The notes under the pieces were generated by a model. It did no database searches. It saw only the letters and a program-made list of their open reading frames with translations, and was not told the origin of the DNA. From positions 1 through 64,000 of the forward strand of contig JADLDR010000153.1 of NCBI GenBank assembly GCA_020846535.1: a stretch of 64,000 nucleotides of DNA. The letters are read 5' to 3'. Every line of letters begins with the position of its first letter. Position 1 is the first letter of the stretch. Made by a program: the position numbers and the translations under genes. This DNA is from Armatimonadota bacterium (GTDB lineage Bacteria > Armatimonadota > JADLDR01). Positions 15,621 to 24,641 of the stretch are shown in pieces.

Positions 15621-16712
15621 TTGCATATCGACGATCTTCTCAGGATGCTCGTTTCCCGCGACGCATCCGACCTACATCTGAAAGTCGGGGAACCGCCCGT
15701 CATGCGGATTCACGGCGACCTGGTGCGGACGACCCTCCCCACCCTGACGGCCGGCGATGTTGAGGGGTTGTTATACGGCATCATGAACGAAGAGCGCCAG
15801 CGGCGCTTCGAGCAGAACATGGAGCTGGACATGTCCTACGCGATCCCGGGCCTCGCCCGCTTTCGCGTGAACGTTTTCCGGCAGCGGAGCCATGTCGGAG
15901 CCGTTCTGCGCGTCATCCCCATTAAAATCAAGACCATTGACGACCTGATGCTGCCGCCCGTGACCAAAGAAATCGCCATGCGCCCCCGGGGCCTGGTGCT
16001 TGTGACCGGCCCGACCGGCAGCGGCAAATCGACCACGCTTGCCGCCATCATCGATCATATCAACATCCACAAACGCTGCCATGTCATCACCATCGAAGAC
16101 CCCATCGAATTCCTGCATGCCGACAAACGCTCCGCCATCAACCAGCGCGAACTCGGGATGGACACCCATTCTTTTTCCAGCGCCCTAAAACACGTCATGC
16201 GCCAGAACCCGGACGTGATCCTGGTGGGCGAGATGCGGGACCTGGAGACGATCCAGCTGGCGATCACGGCGGCGGAGACGGGCCACCTGGTTTTTGCGAC
16301 CCTGCACACGACCGACGCCGCCCAGACCATCGACCGGGTGATCGACGTCTTCCCCCCCGAGCAGCAGCAGCAGATCCGCATGCAGCTTTCGGTCACGCTG
16401 CTGGCGGTCGTCGCCCAGACCTTGCTGCCCCGCGCCGACGAAGCGGGCCGGGTAGCGGCCTTCGAGGTGATGGTAGCGACCCCGGCCATCCGGAGCCTGG
16501 TGCGTGAAGGCAAGACCCACCAGGTCTACTCCGACATTCAGACCGGCGGGGAGTTCGGGATGCAGTCTTTGGACGCGCATTTACTGGACCTGGTGCGGCG
16601 CAAGCTCGTCACCTACGAGCAGGCGCTGACCAAATCCTCGAACCCCCGAGAATTCGAGCAGCGTGCGGCCAGAGTGGCCGGGGTCCCCGGAAAGGAGGGC
16701 GGACGATGGTAA
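15621..16712 (+). CDS. pilT: PilT-family retraction ATPase, paralogue 2
   Basis: 363 residues. The TTG start is preceded by GGAGG eleven bases away and gives MHIDDLLRMLVSRDASDLHL, closely aligned with classical PilT N-termini. Walker A GPTGSGKSTT lies at 130-139, followed by the Asp box TIEDPIEF, Walker B VILVGEMRDLET and the His box GHLVFATLHTTD. A VAAFEVMVATPAIRSLVREGK block near the C-terminus is the retraction-associated region. Long stretches are nearly identical in DNA to the third copy (for example the GLVLVTGP and AITAAETGHLVF regions), which points to recent duplication or gene conversion. Its stop overlaps the start of the next copy. Confidence 0.9.
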   Translation: MHIDDLLRMLVSRDASDLHLKVGEPPVMRIHGDLVRTTLPTLTAGDVEGLLYGIMNEERQRRFEQNMELDMSYAIPGLARFRVNVFRQRSHVGAVLRVIPIKIKTIDDLMLPPVTKEIAMRPRGLVLVTGPTGSGKSTTLAAIIDHINIHKRCHVITIEDPIEFLHADKRSAINQRELGMDTHSFSSALKHVMRQNPDVILVGEMRDLETIQLAITAAETGHLVFATLHTTDAAQTIDRVIDVFPPEQQQQIRMQLSVTLLAVVAQTLLPRADEAGRVAAFEVMVATPAIRSLVREGKTHQVYSDIQTGGEFGMQSLDAHLLDLVRRKLVTYEQALTKSSNPREFEQRAARVAGVPGKEGGRW

Positions 16713-17773
16713 CGGTAGATCAACTGCTGCGGGAAACCGTCCAGCGCGGCGGCTCGGACCTGCACATCAAAGCCGAAAGCCCGCCCCTCATCCGCTACCA
16801 CGGCGATCTTCTGCCCGTGCAGGTCCCGCCGCTGACCTCCGAGCAAGCGCTGGCCCTTGTCCACAGCATTCTCTCCGAATACCAGCGCCGTCGCTTCGAG
16901 GAAGATCTGGAGCTGGACCTGGCCTACGAGATCCCCGGCGTCGCCCGATTCCGCGGCAATGTCTTCCAGCAGCGCGGGCATGTCCAGATGGTCTTCCGCG
17001 TGATCCCCTTGAAAATCCAGACTATGGAAGATCTGGAGCTTCCGGCGGTCTGCCGTTATTTCTGCGAGCGCCCCCGGGGCCTGGTGCTTGTGACCGGCCC
17101 CGCCGGCAGCGGCAAATCGACCACCCAGGCGGCGATGATCGACCACATCAACAAGAAGATGCCCGTCCACATCGTCACCGTCGAGGATCCGGTAGAATTC
17201 ATCCATGAAGACATCGAATCCCTCATCAACCAGCGCGAGCTCGACACCGACACCCATTCCTTCGCCAACGCCCTCAAATACGTTCTCCGTCAGGACCCGG
17301 ACGTGATCCTGATCGGCGAGATGCGGGACCTGGAGACGATCCAGCTGGCGATTACGGCGGCGGAGACGGGCCACCTGGTCTTCGGGACGCTGCATACGAC
17401 CGACGCCGTGCAGACCATCGACCGGGTGATCGATGTCTTCCCCATGCACCAGCAGCAGCAGGTGCGGATGCAGATCTCCGTGAACCTGGTCGGTGTCATC
17501 TCCCAGACCCTGCTGAAGCGGGCCGACGGCAAGGGCCGGGTGGCGGCCTTCGAGACGCTGGTGGCCGTGCCCGCCATCCGGAACCTGATTCGCGAAGCCA
17601 AAACGCACCAGATCGGTAGCATGATCCAGACCGGGATGAAGCAAGGCATGATGAGTCTGGACCAGAACCTGGCGAACCTGGTCAAGAAGAATCTGGTCGC
17701 CTACGAAGAGGCCCTTGCCAAAGCCAACAATGTCGTCGAATTCAACGCCCTCTGCGGGCGTGAGACCAAATAA
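16706..17773 (+). CDS. pilT: PilT-family retraction ATPase, paralogue 3
   Basis: 355 residues. The ATG overlaps the previous stop by seven bases, with GGAGGG upstream. Domains are as in the other copies: SDLHIKAESPP in the N-terminal domain, Walker A GPAGSGKSTT (about 131-140), Asp box TVEDPVEF, Walker B VILIGEMRDLET, His box GHLVFGTLHTTD, then the AAFETLVAVPAIRNLIREAK block. All catalytic residues are intact, so none of the three copies is an evident pseudo-ATPase. Three adjacent retraction ATPases may be specialised (PilT, PilU-like) or form mixed motors. A strong terminator follows at once. Confidence 0.9.
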   Translation: MVTVDQLLRETVQRGGSDLHIKAESPPLIRYHGDLLPVQVPPLTSEQALALVHSILSEYQRRRFEEDLELDLAYEIPGVARFRGNVFQQRGHVQMVFRVIPLKIQTMEDLELPAVCRYFCERPRGLVLVTGPAGSGKSTTQAAMIDHINKKMPVHIVTVEDPVEFIHEDIESLINQRELDTDTHSFANALKYVLRQDPDVILIGEMRDLETIQLAITAAETGHLVFGTLHTTDAVQTIDRVIDVFPMHQQQQVRMQISVNLVGVISQTLLKRADGKGRVAAFETLVAVPAIRNLIREAKTHQIGSMIQTGMKQGMMSLDQNLANLVKKNLVAYEEALAKANNVVEFNALCGRETK

Positions 17774-17778
17774 TCGCT

Positions 17779-17809
17779 GCCCCCGCAGGGCGGCTTGCGG
17801 GGGCTTTTT
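17779..17809 (+). terminator. Intrinsic terminator after the pilT array
   Basis: Perfect nine-pair GC stem (GCCCCCGCA/TGCGGGGGC) followed by five T residues. It ends only about 18 bases before the livK start codon. Confidence 0.85.
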
Positions 17810-17827
17810 CGCCTCAGGAGGTTTCGG

Positions 17828-19027
17828 ATGTTCCGACTTTACGGATGGCTCGCCCTGATCGCCCTGACGCTCTGCGGCTGCGCCCGCCCCGGCGGCCCGG
17901 CCTCCGCCCCTCCCTCCCCCTCCCCCGCGTCCGTCCCGTCCCCCCGCGTTCCTTCTGCCGGGGATTCCGAGCCGATCCGCATCGGGGAGTACGGGAGTCT
18001 GACCGGCTCCAAAGCGACCTTCGGCACCTCGACCCGCAAAGGCGTGGATTTAGCGATTGAAGAAATCAACCGCGCGGGCGGCGTTCTGGGCCGGAAGCTG
18101 GAAGTCATTGTCGAGGACGACCAGGGCAAGCAGGAAGAGGCGAATCTTGCCGTCAGCAAGCTCATCGAGCGGGACAACGTCGTGGCCGTGATCGGCGAAG
18201 TCGCCAGCAGTCTGAGTCTGGCTGCGGCCCCCATCTGCCAGACGGCCCGCATCCCGATGATCACGCCCGCCTCCACGAACCCCGCCGTCACCCAGAAAGG
18301 CGACTACATCTTCCGCATCTGCTTCATCGACCCCTTTCAGGGCACGGTGATGGCCCGCTTCGCCCACCGCACCCTGAAGTCCCGCCGCGCCGCGATTCTC
18401 CGCGACATCCGCAACGACTATTCCGTCGGGCTTGCCGACTACTTCGCCCAGGAATTCACCCGCCTGGGCGGGGCGATTGTCGGCGACGAATCCTACCAGG
18501 AAAACGACACCGACTTCAAAGCCCAGCTCACCTCGCTCCGCTCCAAGAAGCCGGATGCCCTCTTCATCCCCGGCTACTACACCGAAGTCGGCCTGATCTG
18601 CAAGCAGGCCCGCGAGCTGGGGCTGACCTGCTCCTTCCTGGGCGGTGACGGCTGGGACAGCCCGCAACTGGCGGCTATCGGCGGCGACGCCGTGGAAGGC
18701 GGCTATTTCAGCAACCACTATTCGGTCGCAGAGAAGCGCCCGGAGATCGCCCGCTTCGTTGAAAGCTTTCGCGCCCGGTACAGCGGCGAGACCCCGGAAG
18801 CGATGGCAGCCCTCGGCTACGACGCCGCCAAGATCCTCGCCGACGCCCTCGCCCGCGCCGGCCGCGCCGCGCCGGCCGCCCTCCGCGCCGCGCTCGCGCA
18901 AACAAAAGGCTTTCGCGGCGTGACCGGGATCATCACTCTCGATACGGACCGGAACGCGGTCAAGCCTGCCGTCATCGTGCAGATGAAGCAAGGCCAGCCG
19001 CGCTACGTCCAGAGCATCGCGCCCTAA
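17828..19027 (+). CDS. livK: Branched-chain-type amino acid ABC transporter, substrate-binding lipoprotein
   Basis: 399 residues. AGGAGG precedes the ATG. The N-terminus is a lipoprotein signal (LIALTLCGC, with modified Cys), followed by a Pro/Ser-rich tether and a periplasmic-binding-protein type I fold (Peripla_BP_6): PIRIGEYGSLTG, then IEEINRAGGVLGRKLEVIVEDDQ, AVIGEVASS, and a later GYDAAKILADALARAG. It captures a hydrophobic or other amino acid outside the inner membrane and hands it to LivHM. The specificity is not certain; the co-operonic glycine cleavage genes make a glycine, serine or peptide-derived ligand conceivable. Confidence 0.9.
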   Translation: MFRLYGWLALIALTLCGCARPGGPASAPPSPSPASVPSPRVPSAGDSEPIRIGEYGSLTGSKATFGTSTRKGVDLAIEEINRAGGVLGRKLEVIVEDDQGKQEEANLAVSKLIERDNVVAVIGEVASSLSLAAAPICQTARIPMITPASTNPAVTQKGDYIFRICFIDPFQGTVMARFAHRTLKSRRAAILRDIRNDYSVGLADYFAQEFTRLGGAIVGDESYQENDTDFKAQLTSLRSKKPDALFIPGYYTEVGLICKQARELGLTCSFLGGDGWDSPQLAAIGGDAVEGGYFSNHYSVAEKRPEIARFVESFRARYSGETPEAMAALGYDAAKILADALARAGRAAPAALRAALAQTKGFRGVTGIITLDTDRNAVKPAVIVQMKQGQPRYVQSIAP

Positions 19028-19038
19028 CGGAGCCGGCC

Positions 19039-19932
19039 ATGTCTTCGGGCCTCGACATGCTGATCCAGCAGCTCATCAACGGCATCGCCTGGGGGAGCGT
19101 CTACGCCCTGATCGCCCTCGGCTACACGATGGTCTACGGGGTACTCCGTCTCATCAACTTTGCCCACGGCGACCTCTACATGGTCGGCGCGTATATTGGC
19201 TACTATCTTCTGGTGGGCGGTGTCGGCTTCGTGCCCGCCCTCATCGGCGCGATGGCCCTCTGCGCCCTGCTCGGGATGCTGATCGAGCGTTGCGCCTACC
19301 GCCCCCTGCGCCACCGCCGCGCGCCGCACCTGACCGCCCTCATCACCGCCATCGGCGTCTCGCTTCTCCTGGAGAACGCCGGTCAGCTGCTCTTCGGCCC
19401 CGAGCCGAAAGCCTTCCCCCAGGCTATTCCCGCCCGCCCCCTCTGGACGTCCGGGGACATCGTCATCAGCAACCAGGACGCCCTCATCGTCGCGGTTGCG
19501 ATTCTGCTCATGTTGGGGCTGCGCTTCATCGTACTCACGACCCGGGTGGGCCAGGCGATGCGGGCCGTCTCCTGGGACCTGGAAGCTGCCTCCCTCATGG
19601 GCGTTCCGACCGACCGGATCATCGCCTTCACCTTCGCGCTGGGGTCCGCGCTCGCCGCCGCCGCCGGCGTCCTGATCGGCCTGCGGAACCCGAAGATCGA
19701 TCCCCTGATGGGCATCCTGATGGGCCTGAAAGCCTTCGTCGCCGCCGTGCTGGGCGGGATCGGCAGCATTCCCGGCGCGGTGCTGGGCGGCCTTCTGATG
19801 GGCGTGCTGGAGTATCTGGTCATTGGCTACTGGTCCAGCACCTACCGGAACGCCATCGCCTTCGCGCTCCTCATCCTGGTCCTGATCGTACGGCCCCAGG
19901 GGCTGCTGGGCCGCCACCTGGAGAAAGTCTAA
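19039..19932 (+). CDS. livH: Branched-chain-type amino acid ABC transporter permease LivH
   Basis: 297 residues, about eight membrane segments. The start MSSGLDMLIQQLINGIAWGS and the block ALGYTMVYGVLRLINFAHGD are characteristic of LivH, which forms the translocation pore with LivM. A conserved cytoplasmic loop with an EAASLMGVP segment contacts the ATPases. GGAG lies upstream of the ATG, and the stop overlaps the livM start by one base, indicating coupled translation at 1:1 ratio. Confidence 0.92.
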   Translation: MSSGLDMLIQQLINGIAWGSVYALIALGYTMVYGVLRLINFAHGDLYMVGAYIGYYLLVGGVGFVPALIGAMALCALLGMLIERCAYRPLRHRRAPHLTALITAIGVSLLLENAGQLLFGPEPKAFPQAIPARPLWTSGDIVISNQDALIVAVAILLMLGLRFIVLTTRVGQAMRAVSWDLEAASLMGVPTDRIIAFTFALGSALAAAAGVLIGLRNPKIDPLMGILMGLKAFVAAVLGGIGSIPGAVLGGLLMGVLEYLVIGYWSSTYRNAIAFALLILVLIVRPQGLLGRHLEKV

Positions 19933-20867
19933 TGGCCTCCCGCCGCCACCTCTTGCTGACCGCCCTGGGCCTTTCCGCCGCCTACGCGCTGGACCGGATG
20001 AGCGGCCACTTCCCCGACTACTTTCTGAAGCTGGCGCTCTTCACCTCCATCAACATTCTCATGGCGGCCAGCCTGAACCTCATCAACGGGATCGCCGGCC
20101 AGTTTTCCCTGGGGCATGCCGGCTTCATGGCTGTCGGCGGCTACACCGCCGGTGCCGTCACCGTCTACGCGCTCCCCTGGCTGACCGCCCGCCTGGGGCT
20201 GCCCGACGGGGCCGTCTTCTTCGCCGCCACTCTCGCCGGCGGGCTGGCCGCCGCCCTGGTCGGCCTGATCGTCGGCCTGCCGACCCTGCGCCTGAAAGGG
20301 GACTATCTGGCTATCGCCACCTTGGGCTTCGGGGAGATCGTCGGGGTCATCATCGTGAACCTGGACAGTGTCGGCGGTGCCCGCGGCTTTCTGGTGCCGA
20401 TGCTGACCACCCCGTTTTGGGTCTGGGCCTGGATGGTCGCGGGCCTTGCCGTGATCTGGGCCGTCATGCGTTCCGCCCACGGCCGGGCGCTGCTTGCCAT
20501 CCGGGAGGACGAAACGGCAGCCGCCGGCATCGGCATCCCGGTCGTGCGCTACAAAGTCTACGCCTTCATGCTGGGTGGTTTTTTCGCCGGCATCTCCGGC
20601 TCGCTCCTCGGCCACCGCATGGCCCTTCTGAACCCCAGCAGCTTCGGCTTTTTGCGGTCGGTGGACTATGTGATCATGGTCGTCCTGGGCGGCATGGGCC
20701 ACCTGCCCGGCGTCTGCCTGGGGGCCGTGGTGATCACCCTGCTGCCGGAGGCGCTGCGTCTGATGGGGCTCGGGGAATGGCGCATGATCCTCTACGCCCT
20801 GCTGCTTCTTTTGCTGATGCTGCTCCGACCCCAGGGACTGTTCGGAAAGCGTCTGACGAGCCTGTAG
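19932..20867 (+). CDS. livM: Branched-chain-type amino acid ABC transporter permease LivM
   Basis: 311 residues, about nine to ten membrane segments. The blocks ASLNLINGIAGQFSLGHAGF, LRLKGDYLAIATLGFGEI and AIREDETAAAGIGIPV (the ATPase-coupling loop) are diagnostic of LivM. It ends in the RPQGLFGKR motif common to the family. The start ATG shares a base with the livH stop. Partner of LivH in the inner membrane. Confidence 0.92.
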   Translation: MASRRHLLLTALGLSAAYALDRMSGHFPDYFLKLALFTSINILMAASLNLINGIAGQFSLGHAGFMAVGGYTAGAVTVYALPWLTARLGLPDGAVFFAATLAGGLAAALVGLIVGLPTLRLKGDYLAIATLGFGEIVGVIIVNLDSVGGARGFLVPMLTTPFWVWAWMVAGLAVIWAVMRSAHGRALLAIREDETAAAGIGIPVVRYKVYAFMLGGFFAGISGSLLGHRMALLNPSSFGFLRSVDYVIMVVLGGMGHLPGVCLGAVVITLLPEALRLMGLGEWRMILYALLLLLLMLLRPQGLFGKRLTSL

Positions 20868-20876
20868 GAGGCGTCC

Positions 20877-21641
20877 GTGGCCCTTCTGGAAATCGAGTCC
20901 TGCACCAAACGCTTCGGGGGTCTGGTAGCTGTCAACGACCTGTCGTTGGCCGTGGGCACCGGTGAACTGGTCGGCCTGATCGGCCCCAACGGGGCCGGCA
21001 AAACGACTGTCTTCAACCTCCTCACCGGCTTCTATGATCCGGACCGCGGTGCGATCCGGCTGAACGGGGAGCGCATCGACGGCCTGCCTCCCCACCGCAT
21101 CGCGGCCCTGGGCCTGGTCCGCACCTACCAGAACATCCGCCTCTGGGGCCAACTGACCGCCCTGGACAACATCCGCATCGCCTGCCACCTACACACCCGC
21201 TACGGACTGACGGCGACGCTGTTGCGCACCGGGCGTTACCGCGCCGAAGAAGCCGCCGTGACGGCGGCCGCGGCCTCGCTACTGGCCTTTGTCGAACTGG
21301 GCGACTACGCCCACGAGGTCGCCGGCCATCTTCCCTACGGCCTTCAGCGCCGCCTGGAGATCGCCCGCGCCCTCGCCACCCGCCCGCGCCTGCTGCTGCT
21401 GGACGAGCCCGCCGCCGGCCTGAACCCGGCGGAGAAGCAGTCGCTGACCGCCCTGATCCGCACGATCCGCGACCGGGAAGGAGTTGGGATTCTGCTCATC
21501 GAACATGACATGCGGCTGGTGATGGGCCTGTGCGAGCGGGTGACCGTACTCGACTACGGCGTCGCGCTGGCCGCCGGGCCGCCCGCCGCGATCCAGCGGG
21601 ACCCGAAAGTTATCGAAGCGTATCTCGGGGAGGCGCTCTGA
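20877..21641 (+). CDS. livG: Branched-chain-type amino acid ABC transporter ATPase LivG
   Basis: 254 residues, GTG start after TAGGAGG. Walker A GPNGAGKTT, Q loop in LGLVRTYQNIRLW (the LivG-type RTFQ block), a degenerate signature PYGLQRRLEIARAL in place of LSGGQ, which is normal for LivG, and Walker B LLLLDEPAAGLNP. It hydrolyses ATP to drive LivHM. The stop is fused to the livF start (TGATG). Confidence 0.93.
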   Translation: MALLEIESCTKRFGGLVAVNDLSLAVGTGELVGLIGPNGAGKTTVFNLLTGFYDPDRGAIRLNGERIDGLPPHRIAALGLVRTYQNIRLWGQLTALDNIRIACHLHTRYGLTATLLRTGRYRAEEAAVTAAAASLLAFVELGDYAHEVAGHLPYGLQRRLEIARALATRPRLLLLDEPAAGLNPAEKQSLTALIRTIRDREGVGILLIEHDMRLVMGLCERVTVLDYGVALAAGPPAAIQRDPKVIEAYLGEAL

Positions 21642-22345
21642 TGCTGAGCGTTGAAGGGCTGACCGTAGCGTACGGCGGCATCCGCGCCCTGGACAACCTC
21701 TCCCTGACCGTGGAGGCCGGTGAACTGGTCGCCCTCATCGGCGCGAACGGAGCCGGAAAAAGCACTCTGCTTCGCGCCCTGTCGGGCCTGGTCCGCCCTG
21801 TGTCCGGCCGCATCCTCCTGGACGGCATCGATATCACGCACGCGCCTTGCCACCGGATCGTGCGCCTGGGGATGAGCCACGTGCCCGAAGGCCGTCGCAT
21901 CTTCGCCAACCTGACCGTCGCCGAAAACCTGGCCCTCGGCGCCTATGTCCGCCGCGACCGGGCCGGCATCCGCGCCGACCGCGACCGGGCGCTGGCCCTC
22001 TTCCCGCGCCTGAAAGAGCGACTGACCCAGGTAGGCGGAACGCTTTCCGGGGGCGAGCAGCAGATGCTCGCCATAGGCCGGGCGCTCATGGCGAACCCGC
22101 GGTTGCTTTTGCTGGACGAGCCGTCTCTGGGTCTCGCCCCCACGCTGGTGCGCGATATCTTCCACACTCTGGAAGCTCTGAACCGGAGCGGCGTACCGCT
22201 CTTGCTGGTGGAGCAGAACGCGCACATGGCGCTTCGCATCGCCCGCCGGGGCTACGTTCTGGAAAGCGGTCGCATTTTTCTGAGCGGCGACGCCTCCGCC
22301 CTCGCTGGCGACGCGCGCGTCCGGGAAGCGTATCTGGGCGAATGA
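21641..22345 (+). CDS. livF: Branched-chain-type amino acid ABC transporter ATPase LivF
   Basis: 234 residues. MLSVEGLTVAYGGIRAL, Walker A GANGAGKST, the LivF-typical SHVPEGRRIFANLTV block, signature LSGGEQQMLAIGRAL, and Walker B LLLLDEPSLGLAP. It pairs with LivG as a heterodimeric motor. The stop overlaps the next gene's start (ATGA), extending the operon beyond the transporter. Confidence 0.93.
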   Translation: MLSVEGLTVAYGGIRALDNLSLTVEAGELVALIGANGAGKSTLLRALSGLVRPVSGRILLDGIDITHAPCHRIVRLGMSHVPEGRRIFANLTVAENLALGAYVRRDRAGIRADRDRALALFPRLKERLTQVGGTLSGGEQQMLAIGRALMANPRLLLLDEPSLGLAPTLVRDIFHTLEALNRSGVPLLLVEQNAHMALRIARRGYVLESGRIFLSGDASALAGDARVREAYLGE

Positions 22346-23124
22346 AAGGCGCGGCGCTGGGTCTGGGCCTTCTGCTTCTACTGAGCCGCGCCGGGTCGGG
22401 ACCCCGTCTGGAGCGCATCGTCGCCGACTACCTGCGGGACGCCCTCAACCGTCCCGAAATCCTGGTTGTGCGCGTGCGGACCGAGCCGGCCTGGGGTGGG
22501 GTGGGGGGCCACATCCGCGTCCTGGAAGCCCGCGCCACTCGCTTTGCGGTGGACCGGCTCCGCCTGGAAACCGGCGCTCTGCCGCGCCTTGCCGGGCGGG
22601 TGGATCGTTTTCTCGTGCGGGCCGAAGCCCTGGAACTCGGAAGCCTGCCGCTCTCGCGCCTGACGCTCGATATCCGCGGCCTGCGCTACGACCTGTCCGC
22701 CGGGCTGTCCGGAACGATCCGCCTGGCGAACCGCGGGGCCGGGGCGTATACGGCGGAACTGAGCGAGGCCGACCTGACCGTCTGGGCCAGGCGGCGGCTC
22801 GGGGAGACCGCTCGCGCGCGGCTGGAGCCGGAACGCCTGGTCCTTGCCGCCACCAGCCATCTGGGCGGCCTTTTTCCGATTCGCTGGGAGGCCACCGGAA
22901 CGCTGACCGCCGCGGACGGCTTCGCTCTCTTTTGGCGGCCGGAATCCGCAACCATCGCCGGCGTTGCGGTTCCAGCGGAGCGCCTGCCCTTTGCGGACGG
23001 GCTGCGCCTGATCGATGTCCGTGACGATCTGAACATCGGCCTGCGGCTGAGCCTGGAGCGGGTGGCCTCCGGACCGGACCGCCTGGAGATCGCCGGCCAA
23101 GTGATGCTCGACACCCGGAGGTAA
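22342..23124 (+). CDS. Exported LmeA/DUF2993-like protein
   Basis: A 260-residue protein with a short signal peptide (MKGAALGLGLLLLLSRAGSG). The body is a repetitive alternation of beta strands with leucine-rich DIRGLRYDL and LRLETGALP segments, resembling the DUF2993/LmeA tubular lipid-binding fold found in Cyanobacteria and Actinobacteria, where some members act in cell-envelope lipid handling. The match is by general pattern, so confidence is modest. It is inserted between livF (ATGA overlap) and gcvT (four-base gap), so it must be transcribed with both. A role in amino-acid uptake or glycine metabolism is not obvious. Confidence 0.5.
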   Translation: MKGAALGLGLLLLLSRAGSGPRLERIVADYLRDALNRPEILVVRVRTEPAWGGVGGHIRVLEARATRFAVDRLRLETGALPRLAGRVDRFLVRAEALELGSLPLSRLTLDIRGLRYDLSAGLSGTIRLANRGAGAYTAELSEADLTVWARRRLGETARARLEPERLVLAATSHLGGLFPIRWEATGTLTAADGFALFWRPESATIAGVAVPAERLPFADGLRLIDVRDDLNIGLRLSLERVASGPDRLEIAGQVMLDTRR

Positions 23125-23128
23125 CTTC

Positions 23129-24235
23129 ATGCCATCGACCGGCCTGTATGCCCGGCACCTGGCTGCCGGGGCCAAGATGACCGAATTCGCGGGCTGGCAG
23201 ATGCCCGTGTCCTACACCCGCATTCTGGAAGAAGCGGGCTTCGCGCGCCGCGCGGCAGGCCTTTTCGACCTATCGCATATGGGCGAAATCGAGGTGTCGG
23301 GGCCGCAGGCCCGGACCTGCCTTCAGCGGGTGTTGACCCACGATCTCGACCGCCTGCCGGTGGGCGGGGGCCAATACACCCTTTTGTGCCGGGAAGACGG
23401 CGGCATTCTAGACGATCTGATCTGCTACCGCCTGGAGGCGGAGCGGTATCTGCTGGTGGTCAATGCCGTCAACATCGACAAGGACTGGCTGTGGCTTCGG
23501 CAGCACTGCCCCGAAGCCCGTGCGGAGAACGCCACCCTGTCTACCGGCCTGATCGCCCTGCAAGGCCCGCAAGCGGCGGTGGTATTGCAAGGCCATTGTG
23601 CGGTCGACTTGGCATCCCTGCCGTATTTAGGGATCGTGACCGGGGAGGTCGCCGGCGCGCCGGTCGCGGTCGCCCGGAGCGGCTATACCGGCGAGGACGG
23701 CTTCGAGCTTTTCGGCGACTGGGACATGGCCCCTGTCTGGGACACGCTTCTGGCTGCAGCCCGCAGCGCCGGGGGTGGGCCCTGCGGGCTGGGAGCGCGG
23801 GATATTTTGCGGATCGAAGCAGGGTATTGTCTGTGGGGCAGCGAAATAACAGAGGAGATTGACCCGTATGCCGCCGGCCTGGGTTGGGCCGTGCGCCCGG
23901 AGAAAGGTGATTTCATCGGGCGAGCCGCTCTGGAACGCCTCCGCAGCGCCGGGGCGGCCTGCAAACGCGCAGGCTTTCTCTGGGACGGGCGAGCGCCCGT
24001 GCGCGGGGGGAGCGCCCTTCGTACGGAATGGGGGGAGGGCGTTGTCACCAGCGGCACCTATTCCCCGATTCTGGAGCGGGCCATCGGGATGGGCTACGTC
24101 CCGGCCCGGCGGGAAGGCGGGCGGCTGGCAGCGGCCACCGGGGCCATCGCCAGCGCGGACGGCAAACGAACGGGCCGGATCTGCCCGCTTCCCTTTATCC
24201 GCGGCAGCGTCCGGTCAGGCCGCCCGCGCCTATGA
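23129..24235 (+). CDS. gcvT: Glycine cleavage system T protein (aminomethyltransferase)
   Basis: 368 residues. GcvT takes the aminomethyl group from the lipoyl arm of H protein, releasing ammonia and forming 5,10-methylene-tetrahydrofolate. The family pattern is clear: KMTEFAGWQMPVSY near the N-terminus, AGLFDLSHMGEIEV, the folate-site block SGYTGEDGFEL, GLGARDILRIEAGY and the C-terminal VTSGTYSPILERAIGMGYV. The ATG follows GGAGG. The gene begins four bases after the LmeA-like gene, so the glycine cleavage genes share the liv operon transcript. No glycine riboswitch was found. Confidence 0.95.
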   Translation: MPSTGLYARHLAAGAKMTEFAGWQMPVSYTRILEEAGFARRAAGLFDLSHMGEIEVSGPQARTCLQRVLTHDLDRLPVGGGQYTLLCREDGGILDDLICYRLEAERYLLVVNAVNIDKDWLWLRQHCPEARAENATLSTGLIALQGPQAAVVLQGHCAVDLASLPYLGIVTGEVAGAPVAVARSGYTGEDGFELFGDWDMAPVWDTLLAAARSAGGGPCGLGARDILRIEAGYCLWGSEITEEIDPYAAGLGWAVRPEKGDFIGRAALERLRSAGAACKRAGFLWDGRAPVRGGSALRTEWGEGVVTSGTYSPILERAIGMGYVPARREGGRLAAATGAIASADGKRTGRICPLPFIRGSVRSGRPRL

Positions 24236-24246
24236 AAGGAGACGAC

Positions 24247-24630
24247 ATGCATCATCCTGAAGAACTGAAGTATTCCCGATCCCACGAATGGGTGCGGCGA
24301 GAAGGCGACCGGGTGCGGATCGGCATCACCGACCACGCCCAGTCGGAGCTAGGGGATATCGTTTATCTGGAGCTTCCGGAGGCCGGGCGCATTCTCCAGC
24401 AGGAGGATGTCTTCGGATCGGTCGAGAGCGTCAAAGCGGTTTCGGATCTGATTTCGCCTATCAGCGGCGCGGTGCTGGAAGTCAATGACGCCCTAATCGA
24501 CCAGCCGGAGACCCTCAACCAAGATCCTTACCAGAGCGGCTGGCTTCTGGTGGTGAAACCCAGCGACGTTAGAGAAATCGACGCTTTGCTGGATGCGGCG
24601 GGGTACGAGCAGTTCCTGGAAGCCGGCTGA
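24247..24630 (+). CDS. gcvH: Glycine cleavage system H protein
   Basis: 127 residues, the lipoyl carrier of the complex. The lipoylation site is Lys63 in GSVESVKAVSDL, in the expected hairpin, and YSRSHEWVRREG is the typical N-terminus. The start chosen has AAAGGAG upstream; an ATG six codons earlier would contain that site within the coding region. It shuttles the aminomethyl group between GcvP and GcvT, and reducing equivalents to an Lpd not seen here. Confidence 0.95.
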   Translation: MHHPEELKYSRSHEWVRREGDRVRIGITDHAQSELGDIVYLELPEAGRILQQEDVFGSVESVKAVSDLISPISGAVLEVNDALIDQPETLNQDPYQSGWLLVVKPSDVREIDALLDAAGYEQFLEAG

Positions 24631-24641
24631 GTCGCCGCTTT

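Noticed and set aside
19024-21188. Long minus-strand frames opposite livH, livM and livG
   Set aside because: Gln/Asp/Gly-rich antisense translations of membrane-protein codons. The plus-strand genes have clear family motifs.
22342-23130. Glycine riboswitch upstream of gcvT
   Set aside because: Only four bases separate gcvT from the preceding gene, and no aptamer-like pairing is visible.
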